The translations under genes were made by a program, and so were the position numbers. A stretch of 64,000 bases of DNA from JAXMDC01 sp046349035 (GTDB lineage: Bacteria > Pseudomonadota > Alphaproteobacteria > Rhizobiales > Kaistiaceae), in assembly GCA_046349035.1 (NCBI GenBank), contig JAXMDC010000002.1:806001-870000 (forward strand). Direction: 5' to 3'. The notes under the pieces are model-generated. The model was not told where the DNA came from, searched no databases, and was given only the letters and a program-made list of their open reading frames with translations. Position 1 is the stretch's first letter; every line of letters starts with the position of its first letter. Shown in pieces: positions 52,877 to 60,594 of the stretch.

Positions 52877-54466
52877 ATGTTGAGCGCCAAGGGCTACCGG
52901 GGCGGGGCCGTCACCGCCCCCCATCATCTCGCCGCCGAAGCCGGCCTCGCCATCCTCAAGGAGGGCGGCAACGCGATCGAGGCCGCCGTCACGATGGCTG
53001 CGGCGCTCGCCGTCGTCTACCCGCATATGAGCGGGATCGGCGGCGACGCTTTCTGGCTCCTCGCCGCCCCCGGCCAGCCGCCGCTCGCCGTCCAGGGCGC
53101 CGGCTTTGCCGGTATCAAGGTCGAGCCGGCCCTCTACACCTCGCGCGGCCTCACCGCGATCCCGACCCGCGGTCCCCTCGCCGCCAACACCGTCGCCGGC
53201 GCCGTCGACAGCTGGCGCGAGGCGCTCCGCTACGGCGCGCTCTGGGATAGCGCCGTCCCGCTGAACCGCCTGCTCGAACCGGCGATCCATCTCGCCGAAC
53301 TCGGCTTTCCGGTCTCCAAGAGCCAGGCGGCGATGACCGCCGAGTTTGCCGGCGAACTCGCCACCCAGCCGGGCTTCGCCGCTGCGTTCCTGCCCCACGG
53401 CAACCCCCCCGCGGCGGGCGACTCCTTTCGCCAGCCGGCACTCGCCGCGACCCTGCGCGCCCTGGCCCGCGACGGCCTCGACGCCTTCTATCGCGGCAAG
53501 CTCGCCGCCGCGATCGCCGCCGAACTGGAGAATGCCGGCTCGCCGCTCCAGCGGAGCGATCTCGACCAGTTCCGCGCCGCCTTCGTCTCGCCGCTGCTGC
53601 TGCCGCTGAAGAAGGTCCGCCTCTACAACCTGCCGCCGCCAACCCAGGGTCTCGCCTCGCTGATGATCCTCGGTCTCTTCGAGCGACTCGGCGTCACCCA
53701 GGCCGACGGCTTCTCGCACGTCCACGGCCTCGTCGAGTCGACCCGCGCCGCCTTCGCCGTCCGCGACACGCTGCTCGGCGACCCGGATTTCGTCCCCGAG
53801 GACCCGCGCGAATACATCGACGCCAATAAGCTCGACGAGATGGCCGCCAAGATCGACCGCCACCGCGCCGGAACCGTCCAGCCGGCCGCGACGCCGGGCG
53901 GCACCACGTGGTTCGGTGCCATCGACAAGAACGGCCGGTCGGTCAGCGTCATCCAGAGCCTCTATTTCGAATTCGGCTCCGGCGTGGTTCTTCCCGAGAC
54001 CGGCATCGTCTGGCAGAACCGCGGCAGCGCCTTCCGCCTGGAAGGCGGCGGCCCGCGCATGCTGGGGCCCGGTCACGTGCCCTTCCACACGCTCAACCCC
54101 GCCCTAGCCCGCTTCGACGACGGCCGCAGCATGGTCTACGGCTCGATGGGCGGCGACGGCCAGCCGCAGTTCCAGGCCGAGCTGTTCACCCGCTACGCCT
54201 GGTTCGGCGCCGATATCGCCGACGCCATCGCCGCCCCGCGCTGGCTCCTCGGCAAGAACTGGGGGAAGGAGAGCCCGACCCTCAAGATCGAGGCGGCGCT
54301 TGCCAAGGAACTCGCCGGCCCCCTCGCCGCTGCCGGTCACCAGGTGGAGGTGCTGCCCGACCTTTCGGCGACCTTCGGGCACGCCGGCGCCATCGTCCGC
54401 CACTCCGACGGCAGCTTCGAAGCCGCCAGCGACCCGCGCAGCGACGGCGCCGCCCTCGGCTTCTGA
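52877..54466 (+). CDS. Gamma-glutamyltransferase family protein
   Basis: N-terminal-nucleophile hydrolase family (GGT/acylase), 529 residues from ATG at 52877. The large-subunit start GGAVTAPHHLAAEAGLAILK and the HMSGIGGDAFWLL motif are typical. The autocleavage/catalytic Thr is expected in GGTTWFGAIDKNGRSVSV near residue 345, where GGT has D/G-T-T-H. There is no signal peptide, so it is probably cytoplasmic, unlike classical periplasmic GGT. This subgroup is often annotated as GGT but may act on other gamma-glutamyl amides. It follows the putA remnant divergently. Confidence 0.88.
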   Translation: MLSAKGYRGGAVTAPHHLAAEAGLAILKEGGNAIEAAVTMAAALAVVYPHMSGIGGDAFWLLAAPGQPPLAVQGAGFAGIKVEPALYTSRGLTAIPTRGPLAANTVAGAVDSWREALRYGALWDSAVPLNRLLEPAIHLAELGFPVSKSQAAMTAEFAGELATQPGFAAAFLPHGNPPAAGDSFRQPALAATLRALARDGLDAFYRGKLAAAIAAELENAGSPLQRSDLDQFRAAFVSPLLLPLKKVRLYNLPPPTQGLASLMILGLFERLGVTQADGFSHVHGLVESTRAAFAVRDTLLGDPDFVPEDPREYIDANKLDEMAAKIDRHRAGTVQPAATPGGTTWFGAIDKNGRSVSVIQSLYFEFGSGVVLPETGIVWQNRGSAFRLEGGGPRMLGPGHVPFHTLNPALARFDDGRSMVYGSMGGDGQPQFQAELFTRYAWFGADIADAIAAPRWLLGKNWGKESPTLKIEAALAKELAGPLAAAGHQVEVLPDLSATFGHAGAIVRHSDGSFEAASDPRSDGAALGF

Positions 54467-54627
54467 GTCGCCGCTATGCGCCCCGTGCGTCTGCCCATGC
54501 ACCGCCGGCCATTGAGTTCGCCGACGGAGTAAACTAGGCAGCGGTCGGCGGTGGGAGAACAAAGAGGCGCGACCCGCGCGCCCGCTTGAGACACCCTGCC
54601 GGCCCTCCCCTTCCAAAGGATACGCCG

Positions 54628-56367
54628 ATGGATGCCGCCGAGCACGCCAACCCCGCCACGTCGCTGCCGCACCGGGTCAAGCTGCAAATCCTCTGGGCCG
54701 TGCTGCTCGGACTGTTTCTCAGCGCCCTCGACCAGACCGTCGTCGGCACCGCTCTGCCACGCATCGTCACCGATCTAGGCGGCAACGAGCTCTACACCTG
54801 GGTGGTCACCGTCTACCTGCTGACCTCGACCATCACCGTGCCGTTCTACGGCAAGCTCTCCGACCTGTTCGGCCGCCGCCCGGTGCTGCTCTTCGGCATC
54901 AGCCTGTTTCTGCTGGGTTCGGCGCTCTCCGGCCTGTCGCAGACGATGTGGCAGCTGATCCTTTTTCGCGGCATCCAGGGCATCGGCGCCGGCGCCATGT
55001 TCCCGATCGCCCTGGCCGTGATCGCCGACCTCTTCTCGCCCGCCGAGCGCAGCAAGTACCAGGGCTTGTTCGGCGCCGTGTTCGGCCTTTCCTCGCTGGT
55101 CGGCCCGGCGATCGGCGGCCTGCTTACCGATCACTTCGGCTGGCACTGGGTGTTCTACGTGAACCTCCCGATCGGTTTCGTCAGCCTCTACGGCATCTGG
55201 CGTCTCTTGCCGGCAATCCGGCCCGGCACTAAGCCCGAACTCGACTATCTCGGCGCCGCCATCTTCACCGTGGCGATGGGATTCCTCCTGGTCGGGCTCA
55301 CCAACGCGCAGAATTATTCCTGGATCAGCAGCCAGGTCGGCGGCTTCGTCGTGCTCGGTCTCGCACTGGCCGCCGTCTTCCTGTTCGTCGAGTCGCGGGC
55401 TGCTCACCCCATCGTTCCGCTCGACCTTTGGCGGAACCCCGGCTACGCCACCTCAGTTGCCGCCGCCCTCTTGGTCAGCGTCGGCTTCTTCGCCTGCGTC
55501 GTCTTCCTGCCGCGCTGGTTTCAGGTCGTGCGCGGCGACAGCGCCACCGCCTCCGGCTACCTGATGTTCCCGCTTCTCATCGGCCTCATCGGTAGTTCGA
55601 CACTCTCCGGGCGTTTCGTCTCCAAGACCGGGCAGTACAAGCCGCTGCTGGTCGCTGCCGTCGCCCTCCTCGCCGTCGGCCTGCTTCTGCTGACACGGAT
55701 CAGCGCCGACAGTTCCACGCTCGAGGTCGCGCTATCGATGGTCGTGGCCGGTCTCGGCATCGGTCCGACCCTGCCGATCCTCACCATCGCCGTGCAAAGC
55801 TCGGTGCCGCTAAACCAGCTCGGCGTCGCCACCTCCAACCTCACCTTCTTCCGCCAGGTCGGCGGCTCGGTCGGTCTGTCGATCGCCGGCACCGTCTTCG
55901 GCTCCCGCCTCGCCAGCGAAGTGCCGCGCCAGCTGGCGCCCATTCTCGACAAGGCGGCGGCAGCAGCGCCAGCCGGAGCCGGCGACGGTCTCCGCCAGGG
56001 GCTTTTGGCCAGCGCAGCCTCGCTCGATCCCAACCACCTGACCGGCGTCGGCCAGAGCTTCGGCCAAGCCCTCGCCGCCGCGGCTCCAGCCCAACTCGGC
56101 CCCACGCTGACCCCGCTGGTGCCGCAGATCGATCAGGCCTTCTTCACCGCGTTTAGTCTGTCGATCGCCACTATCTTCGGCCTTGCCGCCATCCCCGCAG
56201 CGTGCGCTGCGCTGCTGGCGCTCTCTGTCAAACCCGTCGCCCTGCGCGGCCGCGGCCACCAAGGTAGCGGGGCTCCGGGCCAGGGCGCACGCAGCGGGGG
56301 CGCTCCGGCCGGCGGCTATGCTGGCGGCGCGCCACGTCCTGCACCGCCTCCGCCGGCGATGGACTGA
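54628..56367 (+). CDS. DHA2-family MFS multidrug exporter (EmrB/QacA type)
   Basis: Inner-membrane proton antiporter of 579 residues with about 14 transmembrane helices. Helix 1 carries LSALDQTVVGTALPRIVTDL, the motif D1 typical of the family. Motif A is GKLSDLFGRRP, and motif C-like GLSSLVGPAIGGLLTDHFGW lies in helix 5. The C-terminal ~30 residues are Gly/Pro-rich. ATG at 54628 is preceded by AAAGGA. Substrates cannot be read from sequence. A drug or dye efflux role is the family default. Confidence 0.9.
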   Translation: MDAAEHANPATSLPHRVKLQILWAVLLGLFLSALDQTVVGTALPRIVTDLGGNELYTWVVTVYLLTSTITVPFYGKLSDLFGRRPVLLFGISLFLLGSALSGLSQTMWQLILFRGIQGIGAGAMFPIALAVIADLFSPAERSKYQGLFGAVFGLSSLVGPAIGGLLTDHFGWHWVFYVNLPIGFVSLYGIWRLLPAIRPGTKPELDYLGAAIFTVAMGFLLVGLTNAQNYSWISSQVGGFVVLGLALAAVFLFVESRAAHPIVPLDLWRNPGYATSVAAALLVSVGFFACVVFLPRWFQVVRGDSATASGYLMFPLLIGLIGSSTLSGRFVSKTGQYKPLLVAAVALLAVGLLLLTRISADSSTLEVALSMVVAGLGIGPTLPILTIAVQSSVPLNQLGVATSNLTFFRQVGGSVGLSIAGTVFGSRLASEVPRQLAPILDKAAAAAPAGAGDGLRQGLLASAASLDPNHLTGVGQSFGQALAAAAPAQLGPTLTPLVPQIDQAFFTAFSLSIATIFGLAAIPAACAALLALSVKPVALRGRGHQGSGAPGQGARSGGAPAGGYAGGAPRPAPPPPAMD

Positions 56368-56383
56368 TCCTCTGCGACGCGGT

Positions 56384-56683
56384 TCAGGCCGTCCCCTGCG
56401 GCGGGCCGCCCATGGCGCGGTCCTCCGCCACCTGTTCCTCGATCTCGTCGAGGAGTGTCGTCACGGCGTCCTGCAGCGCGTCGCGGTCGAAGCCCTCGGC
56501 CAGCATGGTTGCCAGCAGGCCGGCGGCACCGTGCAATGCGAGCGCGCAGCGGGGCAGGTTGAGCGTTGTTTCCCAAGCCGCGGTCGCTGGCACCACGATT
56601 TGCGAGACCAGTTCGCGCGAACGGCACACCACGCAGTCCTCGGTATCGTCGTGGCTCATCAAGTCCTGCAGGCGGCTTGCCAT
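56384..56683 (-). CDS. Hypothetical small protein, 99 aa
   Basis: Unrecognised. The ATG at 56683 is preceded by GGAAAGGAA, giving MASRLQDLMSHDDTEDCVVC. A CVVC pair near residues 17-20 and one more Cys (NLPRCAL) could bind metal, and an amphipathic C-terminal helix (DRDALQDAVTTLLDEIEEQV) follows. There is no signal or membrane segment. The gene faces the end of the MFS exporter, 16 bases away. The good ribosome site and acidic, helix-friendly composition support a real gene. Confidence 0.5.
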   Translation of the reverse strand: MASRLQDLMSHDDTEDCVVCRSRELVSQIVVPATAAWETTLNLPRCALALHGAAGLLATMLAEGFDRDALQDAVTTLLDEIEEQVAEDRAMGGPPQGTA

Positions 56684-56887
56684 CGCGCATTCCTTTCCGC
56701 GTTTGCCGGCCACTTGCCGGCATAACCGTAGGGCTGGCAAGAGGCCGATCGTGAGCCTGGCCGCAGCTTGGACGGAGTGCCCGTATCGAAATGTGGTGAA
56801 CCCGAGCGCTTTGCGCTAAGCAGGCACCGACCCGCGCGGCGCCGGCCTCGGCCGGACGGAAGGCAGGCCGCCGTCGCAGCGAACCGG

Positions 56888-56962
56888 GCCGGATTAGCTC
56901 AGCGGTAGAGCAGCGGTTTTGTAAACCGTTGGTCGGGGGTTCAAGTCCCTCATCCGGCACCA
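56888..56962 (+). tRNA. tRNA-Thr(UGU)
   Basis: A complete cloverleaf can be folded by hand: acceptor GCCGGAT/ATCCGGC, D stem GCTC/GAGC, anticodon stem GCGGT/ACCGT around loop TTTGTAA with anticodon TGT (reads ACA), and T stem GGGGG/CCCTC around TTCAAGT. Discriminator A56959 is followed by an encoded CCA (56960-56962). Confidence 0.97.
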
Positions 56963-57061
56963 GTCCCGCAAACGCGACCGCCGATGGCGCTTGCAGCCCA
57001 GGCCGCGGCGTGCTGTGCCAAGCTGCCGCTCTCGCGACGCCTGCGCCGGAACGCACCCCGG

Positions 57062-57925
57062 ATGCCCCGCCTCTACGACTGCTTCCCCTTCTTCAATGAA
57101 CTCGACCTCCTCGAGATCCGCCTGCACGAGCACGGGTCCGTCGTCGACCGCTTCGTTATTACTGAAGCGACCGAGACCTTCTTCGGCGAGCCGAAGCCGC
57201 TCCATTTCGAGCGCCATCGCCAGCGCTTCGCCGCCTTCGACGACCGCATCACCTACATCGTCGTCGACAAGACCCCACCGCAGTTTGCTTCCCGTTGGGG
57301 CCGCGAACAGTTTCAGCGTGAGGCGATCCGCGCCGGTCTCGCCGATGCCGCAGCCGACGACCTCGTGCTCCTCAGCGATGTCGACGAGATCGTCCGTGCC
57401 ACGGCGCTGCGCGAGGCCCTTGCCCGTCCGCCCCGCCGCTCCGAACTCCTCTGTTTCGAGCTGCGGATGTACAACTACTACCTCAACTTCGAGGCGCCCG
57501 AGCGCTGGCTGCGCAGCGGTCCCCGCGCCGCGCTGATGCGCGACATCGCTTCGCTCTGGGGGCTCCGCCGCTCCAAGGGTCCGTCGGGCAACGTTCTGCG
57601 CGATCTCGGCCGCGTCGCCTACAACCGGCGCGAACTCGGTCGCCTCGCCTGGCCGCGCGTTATCCGCGATGCCGGCTGGCACTTCACCTATCTCGGCAGC
57701 ACAGCCGATATTCAGGAGAAGATTCGCGCCCGCGCCGGCTCACAGTCGCAGAAGCCGATTCTCGACCCTGCAGTCCTCGCCGCACGCCGCGACGCCGGCC
57801 TCGTCAGCAACGCCTGGTACGACAGCCGACTCCGCTACCGCCCGCTGGACTCGAGCTTCCCGCAATATCTGGTGGCCAATGCCGGCCGCTTTGCGCATCT
57901 GACAATGCCCGCGCCTGAGGAATAG
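57062..57925 (+). CDS. GT17-family glycosyltransferase-like protein
   Basis: Resembles the beta-1,4-mannosyl-glycoprotein N-acetylglucosaminyltransferase (GT17) family. The start MPRLYDCFPFFNELDLLEIR is characteristic, followed by FVITEATETFFGEPKPLHF, DLVLLSDVDEIVR (DxD-type metal site) and LRMYNYYLNF. It has 287 residues, no signal peptide or membrane segment, and ATG at 57062. Bacterial members usually sit in polysaccharide clusters; here it is alone after the tRNA. Acceptor unknown. Confidence 0.85.
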   Translation: MPRLYDCFPFFNELDLLEIRLHEHGSVVDRFVITEATETFFGEPKPLHFERHRQRFAAFDDRITYIVVDKTPPQFASRWGREQFQREAIRAGLADAAADDLVLLSDVDEIVRATALREALARPPRRSELLCFELRMYNYYLNFEAPERWLRSGPRAALMRDIASLWGLRRSKGPSGNVLRDLGRVAYNRRELGRLAWPRVIRDAGWHFTYLGSTADIQEKIRARAGSQSQKPILDPAVLAARRDAGLVSNAWYDSRLRYRPLDSSFPQYLVANAGRFAHLTMPAPEE

Positions 57926-57940
57926 CCGGCGGAAATGTGC

Positions 57941-57964
57941 GGCTTCGGCTGAGAGTCCGAAGCC
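57941..57964 (+). terminator. Hairpin after the GT17 gene
   Basis: GGCTTCGG (57941-57948) and CCGAAGCC (57957-57964) form a perfect 8-base stem with an 8-base loop, 15 bases after the stop codon. No U-tract follows, so it is a weak terminator or an mRNA 3'-end stabiliser. Confidence 0.45.
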
Positions 57965-58053
57965 CAACAAGGGGTTACGCCGCCAAGCGATTTCAATCTC
58001 GGGCAAAAACCCTCTATGACGGGCCGAACAATCGCCCAAGCACGGGGTCGCCG

Positions 58054-58431
58054 ATGCCTAAGACCAGTTTCACCGCCCAAGCCCTGACCGAAACGACGAC
58101 GCGAACCAAGCAGGACATGTTCGAGTTGGTCTTCGCCGGCGCCGACGGCGATACCCTCACGCTCTCCGTGCCGATGCGTGTCGCCATCGAAAATCTGGCG
58201 CCGGTTCTGGCCTCCCTGGCCTCCTCGACGGCACCCGCCGATAAGCCGGCGGAGTACTCCAAGACCGTGCTCGGCTGGCGGGTCGGGCATCTCCAGGGGC
58301 AGCGCCGCGTGCTCCTGCAGTTCAACAACGAGATCGCCTACAACCTTTATTTCGAGGATGCCAAGAAGCTCTGGCACCAGCTGCGCGAGGAAGCCGAGGT
58401 CGCCGGCCGCTCCGGCCCGGCCAAGGCGTAA
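58054..58431 (+). CDS. Hypothetical protein, 125 aa
   Basis: Unrecognised soluble protein. The sequence alternates beta-like stretches (MFELVFAGADGDTLTLSVP, GWRVGHLQGQRRVLLQFNN) with a C-terminal helix (FEDAKKLWHQLREEAE). There is no signal peptide, Cys or membrane segment. ATG at 58054 is the first methionine after a gene-free 128 bases. The strong terminator at 58450-58476 directly downstream supports expression. It bears no obvious relation to the PQQ dehydrogenase genes facing it. Confidence 0.6.
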   Translation: MPKTSFTAQALTETTTRTKQDMFELVFAGADGDTLTLSVPMRVAIENLAPVLASLASSTAPADKPAEYSKTVLGWRVGHLQGQRRVLLQFNNEIAYNLYFEDAKKLWHQLREEAEVAGRSGPAKA

Positions 58432-58449
58432 GACCCGGCTGGCAAATGA

Positions 58450-58476
58450 GAAGGGCCGGCGCGAGGCCGGCCCTTC
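58450..58476. terminator. Bidirectional hairpin terminator
   Basis: GAAGGGCCGGC (58450-58460), loop GCGAG, GCCGGCCCTTC (58466-58476): a perfect 11-base stem between convergent genes (58054 plus, 58501 minus). U-tracts are short on both sides. Confidence 0.75.
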
Positions 58477-58500
58477 GGTATTGCAAGCGTCACCCGCGTC

Positions 58501-60345
58501 TTATTTCGGCAGCAGGTCCTGGTCCAGCCGGAAGACGTAGAGCTGGTAGGCCGGGGTGAACGAAGCCACCATCGGGTTGATGCGGATGTCGTTGGAACCG
58601 ACCGCCGCGCCGACCTCGACCGCGACATACTGCACGCCGTCAGCCATGTAGCTCATCGGCGGGGCCTTGATCGCCGAGCCGACGTTGAACTCCCAGAGCT
58701 TGTCCAGGGTCTTGTCGTCGTAGGCGCGCAGCCAGCCGTTCGGCTCGCCCGTCATCACGAAGCCACCCGCCGCCGCCATCATGCCGGAGCGATTGACGTG
58801 GTCGAGCTTGATCTTCTTGACCGTCTTGCCGGTCGCCGGATCGATTGCCGCCAGCGAGCCGTAGGTGTTCAGCGTCCAAGCCGGGTTGGCCGGGGCGCTG
58901 TTCGGCGGCACGGTGTTGCTGCCGACGAAGCGGTCGCGAAGCTTCCAGGTGCCGCCCTGATCGGCCGGCCCGGTCTCCGCCTTGGTGACGTGCTGGTTGC
59001 AGCCTTCGCCGCCGGTCACATAGATCAGGTTCGCCTTCGGGCTAAAGGCCGAGGGCTCCCAGTTCTGACCGCCGGTGTGGACCGGGCAGACCGTCCCAAC
59101 GTTGCCCGCGCGGTTCTGCATGACCGCCGGGCCACCGTAGTTCTGGATCTGCTTGGTCGGATCGTAGGCCACCGGCTTGCCGGTCTTCGGGTCGAGGCCG
59201 TTCGTCCAGTTCATGTGGTCGGTGTATTGGGCACCGTACAGGAACTGACCGTTGGTCCGGTCGAAGCCGTAGAAGTAGCCGTTGCGGCCGGCGTGATAGA
59301 CGACTTTGCGCGCCTGGCCGTTGATGGTCACGTCGACCAGAGCGTGGACGCCGATCTCGTCGTAGTCGAACGGATCATTCGGCGTGTACTGGAAGTACCA
59401 GTTCATCTTGCCGTTATCCGGGTTCAGCGCGATGACGCTGTCGGTGTAGAGGTTGTCGCCCGGACGATATTCCGCGTCGAAGTCCGGACCCGGGTTGCCG
59501 GTGCCCCAATAGGTGAGGTTGACCGCCGGATCGTAGGAGCCGGTCTGCCAGATCGAGCCGCCGCCGGTCTGGTTGGTCTTGCCGCCCCAAGACTTGGCAT
59601 TCGGATCGTCCTCGCCCGCCACCGTCCAGGTGCGCCACGCGCGCTTGCCGGTGTTGAGGTCGATGCCGTCCACCCAGCCGCGGATGCCGTACTCGGCGCC
59701 GGCCGGACCGATGATGCCCATGTCGCGCACGACCTGCGGAGCCACCGTCAGGGTCTCGCCCTTGGCCGGATCGGCGTCCTTGGTCTGCCACACGATCTCG
59801 CCCGAGGCCTTGTTGGTGGCGATCAGGCGACCGTCGAGGGTGATCGATATGACCTTGTCGTTCCAGAGCGCGACGCCGCGATTGTTGATGCCGCAGCAGG
59901 CGACGTCACCCGCCCAGGGCTTGTCGACCTGCGGGTCCATCTTCCACAGTGGCTTGGCCTGGCTACGGCTCTTGGCGTCGAGCTTGTAAAGCGTGCCCCA
60001 GCCGTTGGTCACATAGAGGAACCCGTCTTCCGCCGACGGCGTGCCTTCGAGCGAAGCGTTGGCGTAGCGCGAGCCACCGCCGTCGAGGCCCTCGATGGCG
60101 AAGGTGTAGGCAAGCTGCAGCTTCTTGATGTTGCCGGCGTTGATCTGATCGAGCGGGCTGTAGCGGTTGTTGGCGTAGTCGCGGTTGACGTGCAGCCAGT
60201 CGCCGGCCTTCTGGTTCTCGCGGGCGGCCTGAGTGGTCGATGTCACGGCTGCCGGCGCCTGGGCAAATGCCGGAACGAGAGCGCTCGTTCCCAGCAGCAC
60301 GCCCACGGCCGCAAGGCCGGCTTTCCACGAATAGTGTTGTTTCAT
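58501..60345 (-). CDS. PQQ-dependent alcohol dehydrogenase, methanol/ethanol family, copy 1
   Basis: Periplasmic quinoprotein oxidising primary alcohols and passing electrons to a cytochrome c. ATG at 60345 has a strong GGGAGGAA site and a signal peptide ending PAFAQ, giving 614 residues. Vicinal Cys150-Cys151 (DVACCGINNRG) form the family's ring disulfide at PQQ. Predicted metal ligands are Glu218 (GAEYGIRG), Asn284 (GTGNPGPD) and catalytic Asp327, with a further Asp329 in PFDYDEIG. The extra Asp two residues after the catalytic one is the mark of lanthanide-dependent enzymes (XoxF, PedH). XoxF versus ethanol-type (PedH/ExaA) identity is not settled by eye. Copy 2 lies 2100 bases upstream in the same orientation. 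Confidence 0.92.
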   Translation of the reverse strand: MKQHYSWKAGLAAVGVLLGTSALVPAFAQAPAAVTSTTQAARENQKAGDWLHVNRDYANNRYSPLDQINAGNIKKLQLAYTFAIEGLDGGGSRYANASLEGTPSAEDGFLYVTNGWGTLYKLDAKSRSQAKPLWKMDPQVDKPWAGDVACCGINNRGVALWNDKVISITLDGRLIATNKASGEIVWQTKDADPAKGETLTVAPQVVRDMGIIGPAGAEYGIRGWVDGIDLNTGKRAWRTWTVAGEDDPNAKSWGGKTNQTGGGSIWQTGSYDPAVNLTYWGTGNPGPDFDAEYRPGDNLYTDSVIALNPDNGKMNWYFQYTPNDPFDYDEIGVHALVDVTINGQARKVVYHAGRNGYFYGFDRTNGQFLYGAQYTDHMNWTNGLDPKTGKPVAYDPTKQIQNYGGPAVMQNRAGNVGTVCPVHTGGQNWEPSAFSPKANLIYVTGGEGCNQHVTKAETGPADQGGTWKLRDRFVGSNTVPPNSAPANPAWTLNTYGSLAAIDPATGKTVKKIKLDHVNRSGMMAAAGGFVMTGEPNGWLRAYDDKTLDKLWEFNVGSAIKAPPMSYMADGVQYVAVEVGAAVGSNDIRINPMVASFTPAYQLYVFRLDQDLLPK

Positions 60346-60547
60346 TGTAAGCGTTCCTCCCGAAAACAGGTGGTCGAGCCGAACGTGCTCAGAAATCCGC
60401 GAAGAAGTGCGGTAGATCAATACGCTCGTCCCGATGTTGCGCGGAACAAACGCTGGCGCAGGATGCTCCCCGCCGACTCGATCCGTCAATTCACAGCGGC
60501 GCTATCGCCGGCTGAAACAGGGTAACCCAAATCCAAACGCAAAAGAA

Positions 60548-60574
60548 AAAGGGGCCGGCAAAGCCGGCCCCTTT
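60548..60574 (-). terminator. Intrinsic terminator after PQQ dehydrogenase copy 2
   Basis: AAAGGGGCCGGC (60548-60559), loop AAA, GCCGGCCCCTTT (60563-60574). Read on minus, the stem is followed by TTTTTCTTTT, a good U-tract, 20 bases after the copy 2 stop. It separates copy 2 from copy 1, so they are probably transcribed independently. Confidence 0.88.
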
Positions 60575-60594
60575 CATCGATTCCCGTTGGGGAA

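Noticed and set aside
58501..60345. Calcium-dependent MxaF methanol dehydrogenase
   Set aside because: The second Asp in the PFDYDEIG motif and the absence of mxa subunit genes fit the lanthanide-type group better.
58798..60525. Long antisense open frame over PQQ dehydrogenase copy 1 (and the matching one at 60898-62487 over copy 2)
   Set aside because: Both are shadows of the same conserved gene on the opposite strand. Their similarity to each other follows from the duplication and not from coding.
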